From JAVBLU01 sp031553225 (GTDB taxonomy: Bacteria > Bacillota > Clostridia > Christensenellales > UBA1750): DNA of 35,552 nucleotides. The position numbers were made by a program, and so were the translations under genes. The notes beneath the pieces are model-generated. The model saw nothing but the letters and a program-made list of their open reading frames with translations, was not told where the DNA came from and made no database searches. The stretch lies in NCBI GenBank assembly GCA_031553225.1, contig JAVBLU010000045.1:1-35552 (forward strand), given 5' to 3'. Below, in pieces: positions 15,946 to 25,066 of the stretch; position 1 is the stretch's first letter; each line of letters starts with the position of its first letter.

Positions 15946-17928
15946 CTAGCGATGCTCGTCCTGCCAGGTGACATATCGCCCCTTGACGGTGAGCGGCGTG
16001 AAGAGCCTGCCGCCTCCGTCGAAGAACCGTGAGAAGAACTCAATGTACTGAAGGCGGCATGCGTGCACGTACGCGCCCAGCGCATTGATCGCGATGTTGA
16101 AGGTGTGCCCTACGGCCAGCACCGCAATGCCGAAAATGAAGCCCACGGGGCTTGCCAGCAGCAGCCCGGCCAGCTTGTTGAACACCATGCCGATAATGCC
16201 GGTGGCCAGGCCCATAGCGAACAGGCGCGAGTAGGACAACACGTCCGACAGGTATCCGGATATGCCGTACAGCGCGCCCAAGCCGCTGAGAATGCGTTTC
16301 AAGAGGTTTTTCTCCCCGCGCGCCTTAAACAGCAGAATGGTGCCCGTACCGGCAATCATCATCACCGTACCCACGCTCTTGAGGGCGGGAAGGCTTCCAC
16401 CCGCCACCATGGCGATGAGCCCCAAGATGAGCGCCATCCAGGAAAACACGTCGACCACGGCGCCGAAGAAGTCGCCCTCGCGTATGAAGCGGTAAGCCTT
16501 GATGCTCATGCCCGTAAACATGTGCAACAGCCCCAGGCCGTAACACAAAATGAGCATCTGCATGGGGTTGTCCATGGGCGAAAACCAGTAGAATAGGCCA
16601 AGGAAAGGCGTCGCCTTGGTGACGGACAGGCCAAACCAGCCGCCAAAGAGCGAGCCCCATATCAGCGTTGAGATGCCGCCGAAAACCAGCACCTGGGCCA
16701 CGGACTTGACCATGCCGCGCGGCTTGCAGTATTTGACGTACAGGAACGCGCCGAGGGCCAGCACCACGCCGTACCCGGCGTCGGACACCATCATGCCGTA
16801 GAACATGGCGAAGAACGGGGCCATCAGGCCGTTGGGGTCCACCTCGCTGGAGGTGGGCGGCGTATACATGGTGGTGACCGACTCAAACGGCGTCACGAAG
16901 CCGTTGTTGACCATGGCGGTGGGCACGTCCTCGTCCGCGGCCGGGTCGGCGAACTCGACGTACAGCTCCTCGCACAGGGCGCGCAGCTTCCCTTCGACGC
17001 CTGCGGCCTGCGCGGCGAGGCACCAGCCGGTTAAGTAGAAGGTGTCGCGCGTGGCGGCCAGGCGAAGGCCGGCCTCCAGGCGCTCGCGCTGGGAGACAAG
17101 CTTGTCCGAGAGCACGCGCAAATCGCCGCGGAGGGCCACCTCCTGGGCGATGCGCTCCTCCAGGGCGGCGCGCTCCCGAAGCGTTTGCGCGGCCAGCTCG
17201 TCGTAGGCGGCAAGCAGCTGCGCGGCGGTCATGGCGGGCGCCTCGGGCCCGCCGTCCGGGCCGGTGCCGGCAAAGCTGACCCGCGCGAAGCCCAGCGCGC
17301 GCAGCCCCTCGAAGAATGCGTCGGCCTGTTCCCTGTGCGCCAGAGCCAGCGCGTACACGCCGTCCCGCCCGCGGGACACTTCATGCAGCGCACACAGATC
17401 GTTTGCATCCAGCAGGGGGGCCGCTGCGGCCATCGCCGAGGCGGGGATCAGCCCGGGCAGGCACCGCGTCGAGCGCGTGTCCGCAAGCTCGTTAAGCGGC
17501 GCGGCAAGGTCCGTCCAGGGCGCAAGGCGCGCGCGCTGGGCCGCGCTGCGCGTGTCGCGGGCGCGCAGGCTGGCGTGCTCGTCCTCGCAGGCGCGCACGC
17601 GCCGGCAGGCGCACAGAAGCTCCTCGTCGGCTGCGTCGCGCGCAAGGCGGCGTACGGACACGTCCGGCCGCACGTACAGCATGCCCTGCTTGGCGGGGGA
17701 GACGCGCTCCAGGGAGAGCAGCGTGTCCTTCACCAGGGCGATGCAGGCGTCCACGGAGGCGATTTCCTCCTGCAGCGGCAGGCGCAGGGAAGCGGCGGGC
17801 TGCTCCCCCTGGGAGCGAAGCGCGTCCTCCACCTGAACGCCGCCCATGCGCTGCAGGGCGTCCATCACCGCCGCCTCGTCCGTGCGGAAACCCACCACGG
17901 ACAGCCGCTTCATTTTAACGATGGCCAT
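15946..17928 (-). CDS. ntpI: V-type ATP synthase subunit I (a-type stator)
   Basis: A 660-residue subunit with a soluble N-terminal half (about residues 1-345, coiled-coil stretches around 90-130 and 240-290) and a membrane C-terminal half with some seven or eight helices. It provides the ion half-channels and clamps the peripheral stalks. Family landmarks are MVSDAGYGVVLALGAFLYV, YLSDVLSYSRLFAMGLATG and the C-terminal ALGAYVHACRLQYIEFFSRF with FDGGGRLFTPL. The start at ATG 17928 has GGAAGG about 10 bases upstream and overlaps the previous gene by 14 bases; ATG 17913 has no ribosome binding site. Confidence 0.95.
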   Translation of the reverse strand: MAIVKMKRLSVVGFRTDEAAVMDALQRMGGVQVEDALRSQGEQPAASLRLPLQEEIASVDACIALVKDTLLSLERVSPAKQGMLYVRPDVSVRRLARDAADEELLCACRRVRACEDEHASLRARDTRSAAQRARLAPWTDLAAPLNELADTRSTRCLPGLIPASAMAAAAPLLDANDLCALHEVSRGRDGVYALALAHREQADAFFEGLRALGFARVSFAGTGPDGGPEAPAMTAAQLLAAYDELAAQTLRERAALEERIAQEVALRGDLRVLSDKLVSQRERLEAGLRLAATRDTFYLTGWCLAAQAAGVEGKLRALCEELYVEFADPAADEDVPTAMVNNGFVTPFESVTTMYTPPTSSEVDPNGLMAPFFAMFYGMMVSDAGYGVVLALGAFLYVKYCKPRGMVKSVAQVLVFGGISTLIWGSLFGGWFGLSVTKATPFLGLFYWFSPMDNPMQMLILCYGLGLLHMFTGMSIKAYRFIREGDFFGAVVDVFSWMALILGLIAMVAGGSLPALKSVGTVMMIAGTGTILLFKARGEKNLLKRILSGLGALYGISGYLSDVLSYSRLFAMGLATGIIGMVFNKLAGLLLASPVGFIFGIAVLAVGHTFNIAINALGAYVHACRLQYIEFFSRFFDGGGRLFTPLTVKGRYVTWQDEHR

Positions 17929-18232
17929 GGCCGATAATCCTTCCCACGATGAGATCGCATGCGATGGTCAGCCGCTCCCGGCCCTGCGTCTGCAGCTTGT
18001 CCAACTGCGCGGCGTGGGCGGCCTTTTGCGCCTGTGCGGCAAGGCGCGCCTTGTCGGCGGATTGCTGCATCATTTGGCTGTGCAGCAGCCGCGCCGCCTC
18101 CGCGCCCTCGCGCGCGCGCTTTTGCGCTTCCGCCTCGGCGGCCGCAGCGATTTCGCGCGCCTTTTGCGCGGCGCTTCTGCGGATGCGCTCCGCTTCCTCC
18201 TCGGACAGACGGATGTCGCGTAACACCTGCAT
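17915..18232 (-). CDS. ntpF: V-type ATP synthase small peripheral-stalk subunit (G/H-like)
   Basis: A 105-residue Ala/Glu/Lys/Gln-rich helical protein (LSEEEAERIRRSAAQKAREI and so on) with no membrane segment. Its position at the head of the operon, right before ntpI, matches ntpF of E. hirae and ahaH of archaea, the partner of subunit E in the peripheral stalk. Sequence conservation in this family is low, so the call depends on position and composition. GTAGGAGG lies 7 bases upstream of ATG 18232. The 115 bases before it contain no convincing promoter, so the operon may be read through from upp. Confidence 0.82.
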   Translation of the reverse strand: MQVLRDIRLSEEEAERIRRSAAQKAREIAAAAEAEAQKRAREGAEAARLLHSQMMQQSADKARLAAQAQKAAHAAQLDKLQTQGRERLTIACDLIVGRIIGHGHR

Positions 18233-18347
18233 GGCCTAACCTCCTACGGCGCCCCCTCGGCAAAATGCGTCCTTTGGCCGAGCGGGCCGCGTCTTGAGCG
18301 CGTGGGTCGCCTTGATGAAACATGGTTCTGTACGGCTGCTCTTTGGC

Positions 18348-18980
18348 CTATTTCGTTCCGAAAAGGCGGTCGCCCGCGTCGCCCAGACCGGGCAGGATAT
18401 AGCCATGCTCGTTCAGGCGCTCGTCCACCGCCGCCACGAAGATGGGCACGTTGGGGTGCTCCTGCCGCACGCGGGCGATACCCTCGGGCGCGGCGATCAG
18501 GTTCACCAGGCGGATGTCCTCGCAGCCGCGCGCCTTGAGAAAGCCGATGGCCGCCGCGGCCGAGCCGCCGGTGGCGAGCATGGGATCCAACAGAATCGTC
18601 ACGCGCTCGCAGGCGTCCACGGGGAGCTTGCAGTAATACTCCACGGGCTGCAGGCTCTGCGGGTCGCGGTACAGGCCAATATGGCCGACCTTAGCCGTGG
18701 GCACCAGGGTGAGGATGCCGTCCACCATGCCAAGGCCCGCGCGCAGGATAGGCACCACCTGAAGTTTCTTGCCGGCGATGACCTTGGTTTTGCACATGCA
18801 CAGCGGGGTCTCAATCTCCACCTCGCGCAGGTTCAAATCGCGCGTGACCTCGTAGGCCATCAGCATGGCGATCTCGGACAGCAGCTCGCGAAATTCCTTG
18901 GGGCCGGTCTCCTTGTTGCGGATGAGGGACAGCTTGTGCTGAATAAGCGGGTGATCCATCACATGCGTCATGCGATCCAT
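18348..18980 (-). CDS. upp: Uracil phosphoribosyltransferase
   Basis: A 210-residue cytoplasmic salvage enzyme converting uracil and PRPP to UMP and pyrophosphate. The PRPP-binding loop LDPMLATGGS (about 131-140) and the preceding VPILRAGLGMVDGIL are diagnostic. The C-terminal GYILPGLGDAGDRLFGTK is the uracil-binding family signature. The start at ATG 18980 has GGAG 8 bases upstream. It lies 28 bases after rpiB, as in many Bacillota where rpiB, glyA and upp are grouped, and upstream of the ATPase genes. Confidence 0.97.
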   Translation of the reverse strand: MDRMTHVMDHPLIQHKLSLIRNKETGPKEFRELLSEIAMLMAYEVTRDLNLREVEIETPLCMCKTKVIAGKKLQVVPILRAGLGMVDGILTLVPTAKVGHIGLYRDPQSLQPVEYYCKLPVDACERVTILLDPMLATGGSAAAAIGFLKARGCEDIRLVNLIAAPEGIARVRQEHPNVPIFVAAVDERLNEHGYILPGLGDAGDRLFGTK

Positions 18981-19008
18981 CGTACACTCTCCTTCATTTC
19001 TTCAACGC

Positions 19009-19452
<444 letters not shown>

Positions 19453-19519
19453 AGCTGTCCACCCCTTTATCGATTGAAATGAAAGCATACTTTAACCATC
19501 TCGGTCACTTGTTTGGCGT

Positions 19520-20269
19520 TCAGGCCATAAAAGTTAGATACCGCGCATAGGGCGTGAAGCCGACGCGCAGCGCCAGGCGGATGGAAGCTTCGTTCCCCTG
19601 GCCGCACGACCAGATGGGGGCGCGGCCGGAGGAGGCGATGGCCCGGGCGGCCGCGTCGCTGGCTGCGGAAGCGTAGCCCCGGCCGCGAAAAGAGGGCAGC
19701 GTGTTGATGCCGATCTCCGCCACGCATTCGGCCATGTGGGGCATGTCCGGCGCGTCGGTGGCGCACGCGAGGCGCCGGCCTTCAAACACGCCGAACGAGA
19801 ACCCCTTTTCCACGCACTGCGCAAAGTACGCCAAAGGCCAGTCCGCCTCGGATATGCCGTGCAGCTCCCAGTAGAAGGCCCGATAGGCGGGTGAGTCGGC
19901 GGCGGCGAGTGCGCGCGCGCCGCCTATGGGTTCGCCGCCGCCCACATAGAGAAAGTTGTGGCCCCGGCGCATCTCGCCCGCCATGCCCGCCTCGCGCGTG
20001 CGCGCCGCCAGCGCTTGCGCAAAGGCGTCCATATCCGTCCCGGCGCCCCGCAGCGCGGCGCGCACGGCGCCTTCAAAGGAGGGCGCGCAGGACACGGCCA
20101 GCTGGCCGCCCACGCACAGCGCGTACACCTGCATGGCGCGCGGATAGCCGGGGAGCGGGGCCGCCCTGCGCTGGGACAGGCGCACAACCACGCCCGGGGA
20201 GCCGAGCTCCTCGGGCGCTAAGTCCACCCATTGCGCCCAGTACGCCCGCGTGAGCGGCCCGCAATCCAT
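19520..20269 (-). CDS. GNAT-family acetyltransferase (two-part, FR47-like)
   Basis: A 249-residue protein. Residues about 1-130 form a poorly conserved N-terminal domain; the C-terminal part has the acetyl-CoA motif FRGRGYASAASDAAARAI (about 194-211), then WSCGQGNEASIRLALRVGF. This resembles the GNAT_acetyltransf_2/FR47 group. The substrate is unknown. The gene starts 4 bases after the stop of the TIM-barrel gene with no clear ribosome binding site (only a TAGAG stretch), so translation probably relies on coupling to the upstream gene. Confidence 0.8.
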   Translation of the reverse strand: MDCGPLTRAYWAQWVDLAPEELGSPGVVVRLSQRRAAPLPGYPRAMQVYALCVGGQLAVSCAPSFEGAVRAALRGAGTDMDAFAQALAARTREAGMAGEMRRGHNFLYVGGGEPIGGARALAAADSPAYRAFYWELHGISEADWPLAYFAQCVEKGFSFGVFEGRRLACATDAPDMPHMAECVAEIGINTLPSFRGRGYASAASDAAARAIASSGRAPIWSCGQGNEASIRLALRVGFTPYARYLTFMA

Positions 20270-20273
20270 CGCT

Positions 20274-21035
20274 CTACTTGACGCCCTTGGACGAAAGGAA
20301 TTTGTAGCTCATGGCCAGGCTCTCAAACGGGTCGCGCTTGGAGATATCCTGCTCCACAAGGGCGTATTTTACGCCGATCTCGCGACAGGCGGCGATGATG
20401 TCGTCCCAGTTCAGGTTCCCCTCGCCGATCTCGCAGATGATGCCCTTGCGCTCGGCGGGATCGTACACCATGTCCTTGAAGTGCACGATGTCCATGCGGC
20501 CGCGCATCTTGCGGATCCACGCGGCCGGGTCGCCGCCGCCGGCCTGCACCCAGTGCGTATCGATTTCAAACTGCATGGCTGGACCGGAGTTTTGCATGAG
20601 CACGTCCATGCCGGTGCGCGCACCGAAGCGTGCAAATTCGAAGTGGTGGTTGTGGTAGATGAAATGCAGGCCTTCGGCCAAAAGCTTGCGCGCCACCTGC
20701 TCGGCTTCCTTGGCGAAGTTTTCAAAGTCGGCCAGATCGCGGTTGCCCTGCGGCATGGAGCCAACGCCCGGATAGGCGCAGTTCCACAGCTTGTGCGTGG
20801 CCACAACGCCCGGCAGATCGTCCTTCATCTGTTGAAAGGCGATGTGCGTGCAGGCGACGGTCAGGTTGTTGTCCTTCACCCATCCGGCGATGAGCTTGGG
20901 GTCGATCTCCCAGTTGTGGCCGGAGAGCTGCACGGCCGTATAGCCGATGTCGGCCACCTTCTTGAGGCTTTGCTTCATGTCGTCGGCGGTTTTACAAAAA
21001 TCGCGCACCGTGTACATCTGGGCTCCGAGAATCAT
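20274..21035 (-). CDS. Sugar phosphate isomerase/epimerase (xylose isomerase-like TIM barrel)
   Basis: A 253-residue AP-endonuclease-2/xylose-isomerase-like TIM barrel, cytoplasmic. It opens MILGAQMYTVRDF, the usual first strand. Metal-ligand type segments are visible: FIYHNHHFEF, MQFEIDTHWVQAGG (Glu/Asp) and IVHFKDMVYD (His-Phe-Lys-Asp), with YALVEQD (Glu) near the end. Related proteins act on inositol or ketosugars (IolE/IolH, tagatose epimerases), but the substrate cannot be assigned here. GGAGGG precedes ATG 21035; it lies 27 bases after purL. Confidence 0.88.
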   Translation of the reverse strand: MILGAQMYTVRDFCKTADDMKQSLKKVADIGYTAVQLSGHNWEIDPKLIAGWVKDNNLTVACTHIAFQQMKDDLPGVVATHKLWNCAYPGVGSMPQGNRDLADFENFAKEAEQVARKLLAEGLHFIYHNHHFEFARFGARTGMDVLMQNSGPAMQFEIDTHWVQAGGGDPAAWIRKMRGRMDIVHFKDMVYDPAERKGIICEIGEGNLNWDDIIAACREIGVKYALVEQDISKRDPFESLAMSYKFLSSKGVK

Positions 21036-21062
21036 GAAAATCCCTCCATGGCAATTATTTGG

Positions 21063-24000
21063 TTAGCAAAAGTAGGAGACGCCGGATGCAAAGAGCCGCT
21101 GATCCTTCGCGCCGGGGACGTTGAGCCCCACGCACGCGCCGATCCGCTCGGAGTGCGCCATCTTGCCAAACACCCGGCCGTCCGGGCTGAAGAGGCCTTC
21201 CACGGCCCACTGCGAGCCGTTGGGGTTGTAGGGCTCGCGCATGGTGGGCATGCCGTCCGGCAGGGCATACTGCGTGGCGATCTGGCCGGCCGCAAGCAGC
21301 CGCTCGCCCAAGGTTCCCGGCAGCACAACGCGCCCTTCGCCGTGCGATACAGGCAGGGCGTGCACGTCGCCCACGTTCAGCGCCGCCATCCAGGGCGAGT
21401 GTACGGAGGCGACGCGCGTCCACACGTAGCGGGCCACGTGCCGCGCCACGGCGTTGAAGGTGAGCGTGGGGTCGTCGGCCTGCGTGTCGCGTATTTCGCC
21501 GTAGGGCACAAGCCCGGTCTTGATGAGGGCCTGAAAGCCGTTGCAAATGCCGATGATCAGCCCGCCGCGGGCAAGCAGCGCGTGCACGGCGTCCTTCACA
21601 GGGCCGCTGCGCAGCACCGCGGCAATGTACTTGGCCGAGCCGTCCGGCTCGTCGCCGCAGGAGAAACCGCCCGGCAGTGCCAGAATTTGCGCGTTCTTCA
21701 GGTCGGCGGCCAGGGCGGCGATGGATTCGTGCATCTCGGCGGCGCTCAGGTTGCGCATCACGCGCACGGCCGCCTGGCCGCCCGCAAGGGTAAAGGCGCG
21801 TGCCGTGTCCAGCTCGCAGTTCGTGCCCGGAAAGGCCGGAACGACCACGCGGGGCTTTGCCAGCGTAAGCGGCGCGTGCTGGGCCGGGCGCCGGGCGCAA
21901 TCCGCGGGGCGCACGCTTTGGCCCTGCGGGGCGGAGGATGCGGTGGGGAACACCTTCTCCAGCGGACGGTTCCAGGCCGCGGCGCAGTCCTCCAGGGGGA
22001 TGCTGACGCGCGCCACCTCGATGGCGGGCGCCGCGATCGTGCCGCCGATGGGCACGGCTCCGCGCAGCATGGAGGCGTCCGCGCCGGGAGCGAGTTCCAC
22101 GATGAAAGAGCCGTAATCCGGAGTGAACAGCCCTTCATCCGTGAGCAGCCGCGCGCCCACCATGTTGCCAAGCGCCATGCGCGTAACGGCCGCGGCCACC
22201 CCGCCCATGCCCACCGTGTGCGCCGAGAGAGCAAGCCCCGCCTGCTGCATGCGCCGCAGGGAGGCAAGGCGCGCCTTCCACTCCTCAAAATCGGGCAAGT
22301 GATCGCCGTCGCGCGGGCAGGGGAGCAGCACCAGGCTGTGACCGGGCCCCTTCAGCTCCTGGCTGCGCATGTCGGAGGTGTCCGCCACAGCCACGGCAAA
22401 GGCCACAAGCGTTGGCGGCACGTCGATATCGCCAAAGGACCCGGACATGGAATCCTTGCCGCCGATGGCCGCGACGCCCAGCTTCAGCTGCGCGGTGAGC
22501 GCGCCCAAAAGCGCCGCCAGCGGCTTGCCCCAGCGCCGTTCGTCGCTGCCCAGGCGCTCGAAGAATTCCTGAAGGGACAACCGCGCGCAAAGCGCGTCCC
22601 CGCCCACGGCGGCCACCTTGGCAAGCGCGTCCACAACCGCCCACACAGCGCCGTGGAAGGGGCTCCACGTGCTCAGGTACGGGTCGAACCCGTGCGCCAT
22701 AAGCGTGCAGGTGGTCGTCTCGCCCGCCACCGGAAGCTTTGCGGCCATGGCCTGCGCTTCGGTGAGCTGGTGAGCGCCCCCAAGCGGGTTGAGCACCGTG
22801 CCGGCGCCGATCGTGCCGTCAAAGCGCTCCTGCAGGCCCCGCTGCCCGCACACGGACAGCTGCTGCAGGTTGTGCAGCCACCGCTCTGGCATGGCCGTGC
22901 CCCGGCGCATGTCGTCCGCCGAGCGAGCGAAATACGGCTCGGCGCTGTCCGGCGCGGCCACCTCGGCGGCAGCGTGCTGGGTGACGCCGTTCGTGTCCAG
23001 AAAGGACCGTGCGATGTCCACCACCGTGTCGCCCCGCCAGGACATGACAAGGCGCGGCTGCGCCGTGACCACGGCCACCGCGGTCGCTTCCAGGTTCTCC
23101 TGGCGGGCCAGGGCGATGAAGCGCTCGGCGTCGCCCGGCGCAAGCAGCACGGCCATGCGCTCCTGCGATTCGGAGATGGCCAGTTCGGTGCCGTCCAGGC
23201 CTTCGTATTTCTTGGGCACGGCGTCCAGGTCGATGCGCAGGCCGTCGGCCAGTTCGCCGATGGCCACGCACACGCCGCCCGCGCCGAAGTCGTTGCATTT
23301 TTTGATCAGGCGGGAGGCGGCGGGGTCGCGGAACAGCCGCTGCAGGCTCCGCTCGGTGGTCGGGGTGCCCTTTTGCACCTCCGCGCCGCAGGAAAGCAGC
23401 GAATCGGCCGTATGCGCCTTGCTGGAGCCGGTCGCCCCGCCGCACCCGTCGCGCCCCGTGCGGCCGCCCACAAGCAGCACCACGTCGCCCGGGGCGGGTT
23501 TCTCCCGCCGCACGTGGCTTTGCGGGGCCGCGCCAATCACCGCGCCCAGCTCCAAGCGCTTGGCGACGTAGCCGGGGTGGTAGATCTCCTTTACCTGGCC
23601 GGTGGCCAGGCCGATCTGGTTGCCGTAGCCGGAAAAACCCGCCGCGGCGCCCTGCGTGATGCGGCGCTGGGGAAGCTTTCCGGGCAGAGTGTCGGACACC
23701 TTTGCGTTTACGTCGCCCGCGCCGGTCACGCGCATGCCCTGGTAGACGTAGCTGCGGCCGGAGAGCGGGTCGCGTATCGCCCCGCCAAGACACGTGGCCG
23801 CGCCGCCGTAAGGCTCGATCTCGGTGGGATGGTTGTGCGTCTCGTTTTTGAACATGACCAGCCAGTCCTCGTCCCGGCCGTCCACCTTCGCCCGCACGCG
23901 CAGCGAGCAGGCGTTGATCTCGTCGCTTTGGTCCAGGTCAGGAAGCAGGCCCCGCCGGGAGAGCTCCTTCATGCCGATGATCGCCATGTCCATCAGGGAC

Positions 24001-24812
24001 ACGTCGCGGCTGCGCGCACCGTACACGCTGGCGCGCACGTCCAGGTAGTCGGCAAAGGCGCGGGCGATCGGGCGGGAAAGCGCGCCCGTTTCAAAGCACA
24101 CGCGGTCGATGGCCGTAAGGAATGTGGTGTGGCGGCAGTGGTCGCTCCAGTAGGTGTCGATCACGCGCAGCTCGGTCTCGGTGGGCGGCCGTTTTTCCAC
24201 GTCGCGAAAATAAGCCCGCACGTGCAGAAGATCCGCTGCGGACATGGCCATGCCGCGCTCCTTCACCAGCGCAGCGATCTGCTCGTTCGGCGCGGTGAGG
24301 AAGGCGGGGTGCCGCGCGATGTCCGCCGGCTCGGGCGCGCTCAGCGCAAGGCTTTCCGGCAGGGCAAGCGCCGCCTCGCGGCTCTCCACGGGGTTGAGCA
24401 GGTACCCTTTGGCGGCGGCGAAGCCCGCATCGTCCATCTCGCCAAGGAATGCGTACAGCGTGGCGCACCGCACGAGCGGCCGCTCGCCCTGCGTCAGCAG
24501 CTGGATGCACTGCGCCGCGGCGTCGGCGCGCGCGTCGTACTGGCCGGGCAGAAACTCCAGGCACAGCATCCGCGCCTTCATGGCGGGCAGTTCGCCCAGG
24601 TACACCTCGTCCACGTTGGGTTCGCTAAAAACGGACGCGCAGGCCGCGGCAAAGGCGTCCTGCGGCAGGTTTTCCACGTCGTAACGCTTAAACACGCGTA
24701 TATCCGTCAGGCCTTCCAGCCCAAGCAGCTCGCGCAGGTCGAAGAGCAGCCCCTTCGCCTCCACGTTGAATCCTGCGCGCTTTTCCACGTACGCCCGACG
24801 AACGCTCGCCAT
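21063..24812 (-). CDS. purL: Phosphoribosylformylglycinamidine synthase, single-chain clostridial form
   Basis: A 1249-residue enzyme of purine synthesis converting FGAR, glutamine and ATP to FGAM. The order is an N-terminal PurS-like region (1-150), a linker, then tandem PurM-like ATPase halves. The substrate loop DTYWSDHCRHTTF is around 219-231 and GGKDSMSGSFGDIDVPPTL marks the second half. The class-I glutamine amidotransferase has its nucleophile in GICNGFQAL (C1090) and the His-Glu pair in MAHSERIG (H1220, E1222). This fused PurL plus PurQ arrangement of about 1250 residues is common in Clostridia. The start at ATG 24812 follows GAGGGGG by 11 bases. The frame is open further upstream, but that extension lies in the promoter. 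No purine riboswitch is visible. Confidence 0.97.
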   Translation of the reverse strand: MASVRRAYVEKRAGFNVEAKGLLFDLRELLGLEGLTDIRVFKRYDVENLPQDAFAAACASVFSEPNVDEVYLGELPAMKARMLCLEFLPGQYDARADAAAQCIQLLTQGERPLVRCATLYAFLGEMDDAGFAAAKGYLLNPVESREAALALPESLALSAPEPADIARHPAFLTAPNEQIAALVKERGMAMSAADLLHVRAYFRDVEKRPPTETELRVIDTYWSDHCRHTTFLTAIDRVCFETGALSRPIARAFADYLDVRASVYGARSRDVSLMDMAIIGMKELSRRGLLPDLDQSDEINACSLRVRAKVDGRDEDWLVMFKNETHNHPTEIEPYGGAATCLGGAIRDPLSGRSYVYQGMRVTGAGDVNAKVSDTLPGKLPQRRITQGAAAGFSGYGNQIGLATGQVKEIYHPGYVAKRLELGAVIGAAPQSHVRREKPAPGDVVLLVGGRTGRDGCGGATGSSKAHTADSLLSCGAEVQKGTPTTERSLQRLFRDPAASRLIKKCNDFGAGGVCVAIGELADGLRIDLDAVPKKYEGLDGTELAISESQERMAVLLAPGDAERFIALARQENLEATAVAVVTAQPRLVMSWRGDTVVDIARSFLDTNGVTQHAAAEVAAPDSAEPYFARSADDMRRGTAMPERWLHNLQQLSVCGQRGLQERFDGTIGAGTVLNPLGGAHQLTEAQAMAAKLPVAGETTTCTLMAHGFDPYLSTWSPFHGAVWAVVDALAKVAAVGGDALCARLSLQEFFERLGSDERRWGKPLAALLGALTAQLKLGVAAIGGKDSMSGSFGDIDVPPTLVAFAVAVADTSDMRSQELKGPGHSLVLLPCPRDGDHLPDFEEWKARLASLRRMQQAGLALSAHTVGMGGVAAAVTRMALGNMVGARLLTDEGLFTPDYGSFIVELAPGADASMLRGAVPIGGTIAAPAIEVARVSIPLEDCAAAWNRPLEKVFPTASSAPQGQSVRPADCARRPAQHAPLTLAKPRVVVPAFPGTNCELDTARAFTLAGGQAAVRVMRNLSAAEMHESIAALAADLKNAQILALPGGFSCGDEPDGSAKYIAAVLRSGPVKDAVHALLARGGLIIGICNGFQALIKTGLVPYGEIRDTQADDPTLTFNAVARHVARYVWTRVASVHSPWMAALNVGDVHALPVSHGEGRVVLPGTLGERLLAAGQIATQYALPDGMPTMREPYNPNGSQWAVEGLFSPDGRVFGKMAHSERIGACVGLNVPGAKDQRLFASGVSYFC

Positions 24813-24842
24813 ATTACAAACCGCCCCCTCATAGTCTCGTCC

Positions 24843-24872
24843 ATTATAGCACCGGCCGGAAGCCTTGCGCAA
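24843..24872 (-). promoter_or_regulatory. purL promoter
   Basis: On the minus strand TTGCGC (24872-24867), an 18-base spacer and TATAAT with an upstream TGC (extended -10) at 24848-24843 precede purL. The leader would be only about 25 bases, leaving no room for a riboswitch. The -35 box is half of the palindrome TTGCGCAA. Confidence 0.7.
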
Positions 24873-24893
24873 CCGCGCGGGGATCTTTATAAT
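24865..24893 (+). promoter_or_regulatory. Divergent promoter for the DUF2752 gene
   Basis: TTGCGC (24865-24870), a 17-base spacer and TATAAT (24888-24893) on the plus strand use the same palindromic TTGCGCAA as the purL promoter. The expected start is near 24900. The leader to the next gene is about 165 bases and GC-rich, with a hairpin-forming stretch around 24940-24985 (CGCCGC and GCGGCG arms). No known riboswitch is recognised. Confidence 0.6.
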
Positions 24894-25066
24894 GATTGCA
24901 TCAACGGCAGGCGAAAGCCGGGCTGGGCATGAAAACGCGCCGCGCCCGTCGGGGGCGGCGTAGCGCCCCGGCCGGGCTTGTTCCAACGGCGTGCGCGGCC
25001 CTGCGGCGCGCTTAACACCAGGGAACGCGCCCACGGCGTTTTGTGGGGCCGAGGGGAGGGAAGCCC

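Noticed and set aside
18233..18347. Promoter or small gene between upp and the V-ATPase genes
   Set aside because: No convincing -35/-10 pair and no short frame with a ribosome binding site was found in these 115 bases.
24813..24842. Purine or PRPP riboswitch ahead of purL
   Set aside because: The predicted leader is only about 25-30 bases, too short for either riboswitch class.
20250..24932. A 1560-codon open frame on the plus strand opposite purL
   Set aside because: It is a high-GC antisense shadow: biased His/Arg/Gly/Ala/Val content, no domain, no ribosome binding site, while the minus strand encodes a full PurL with intact catalytic motifs.
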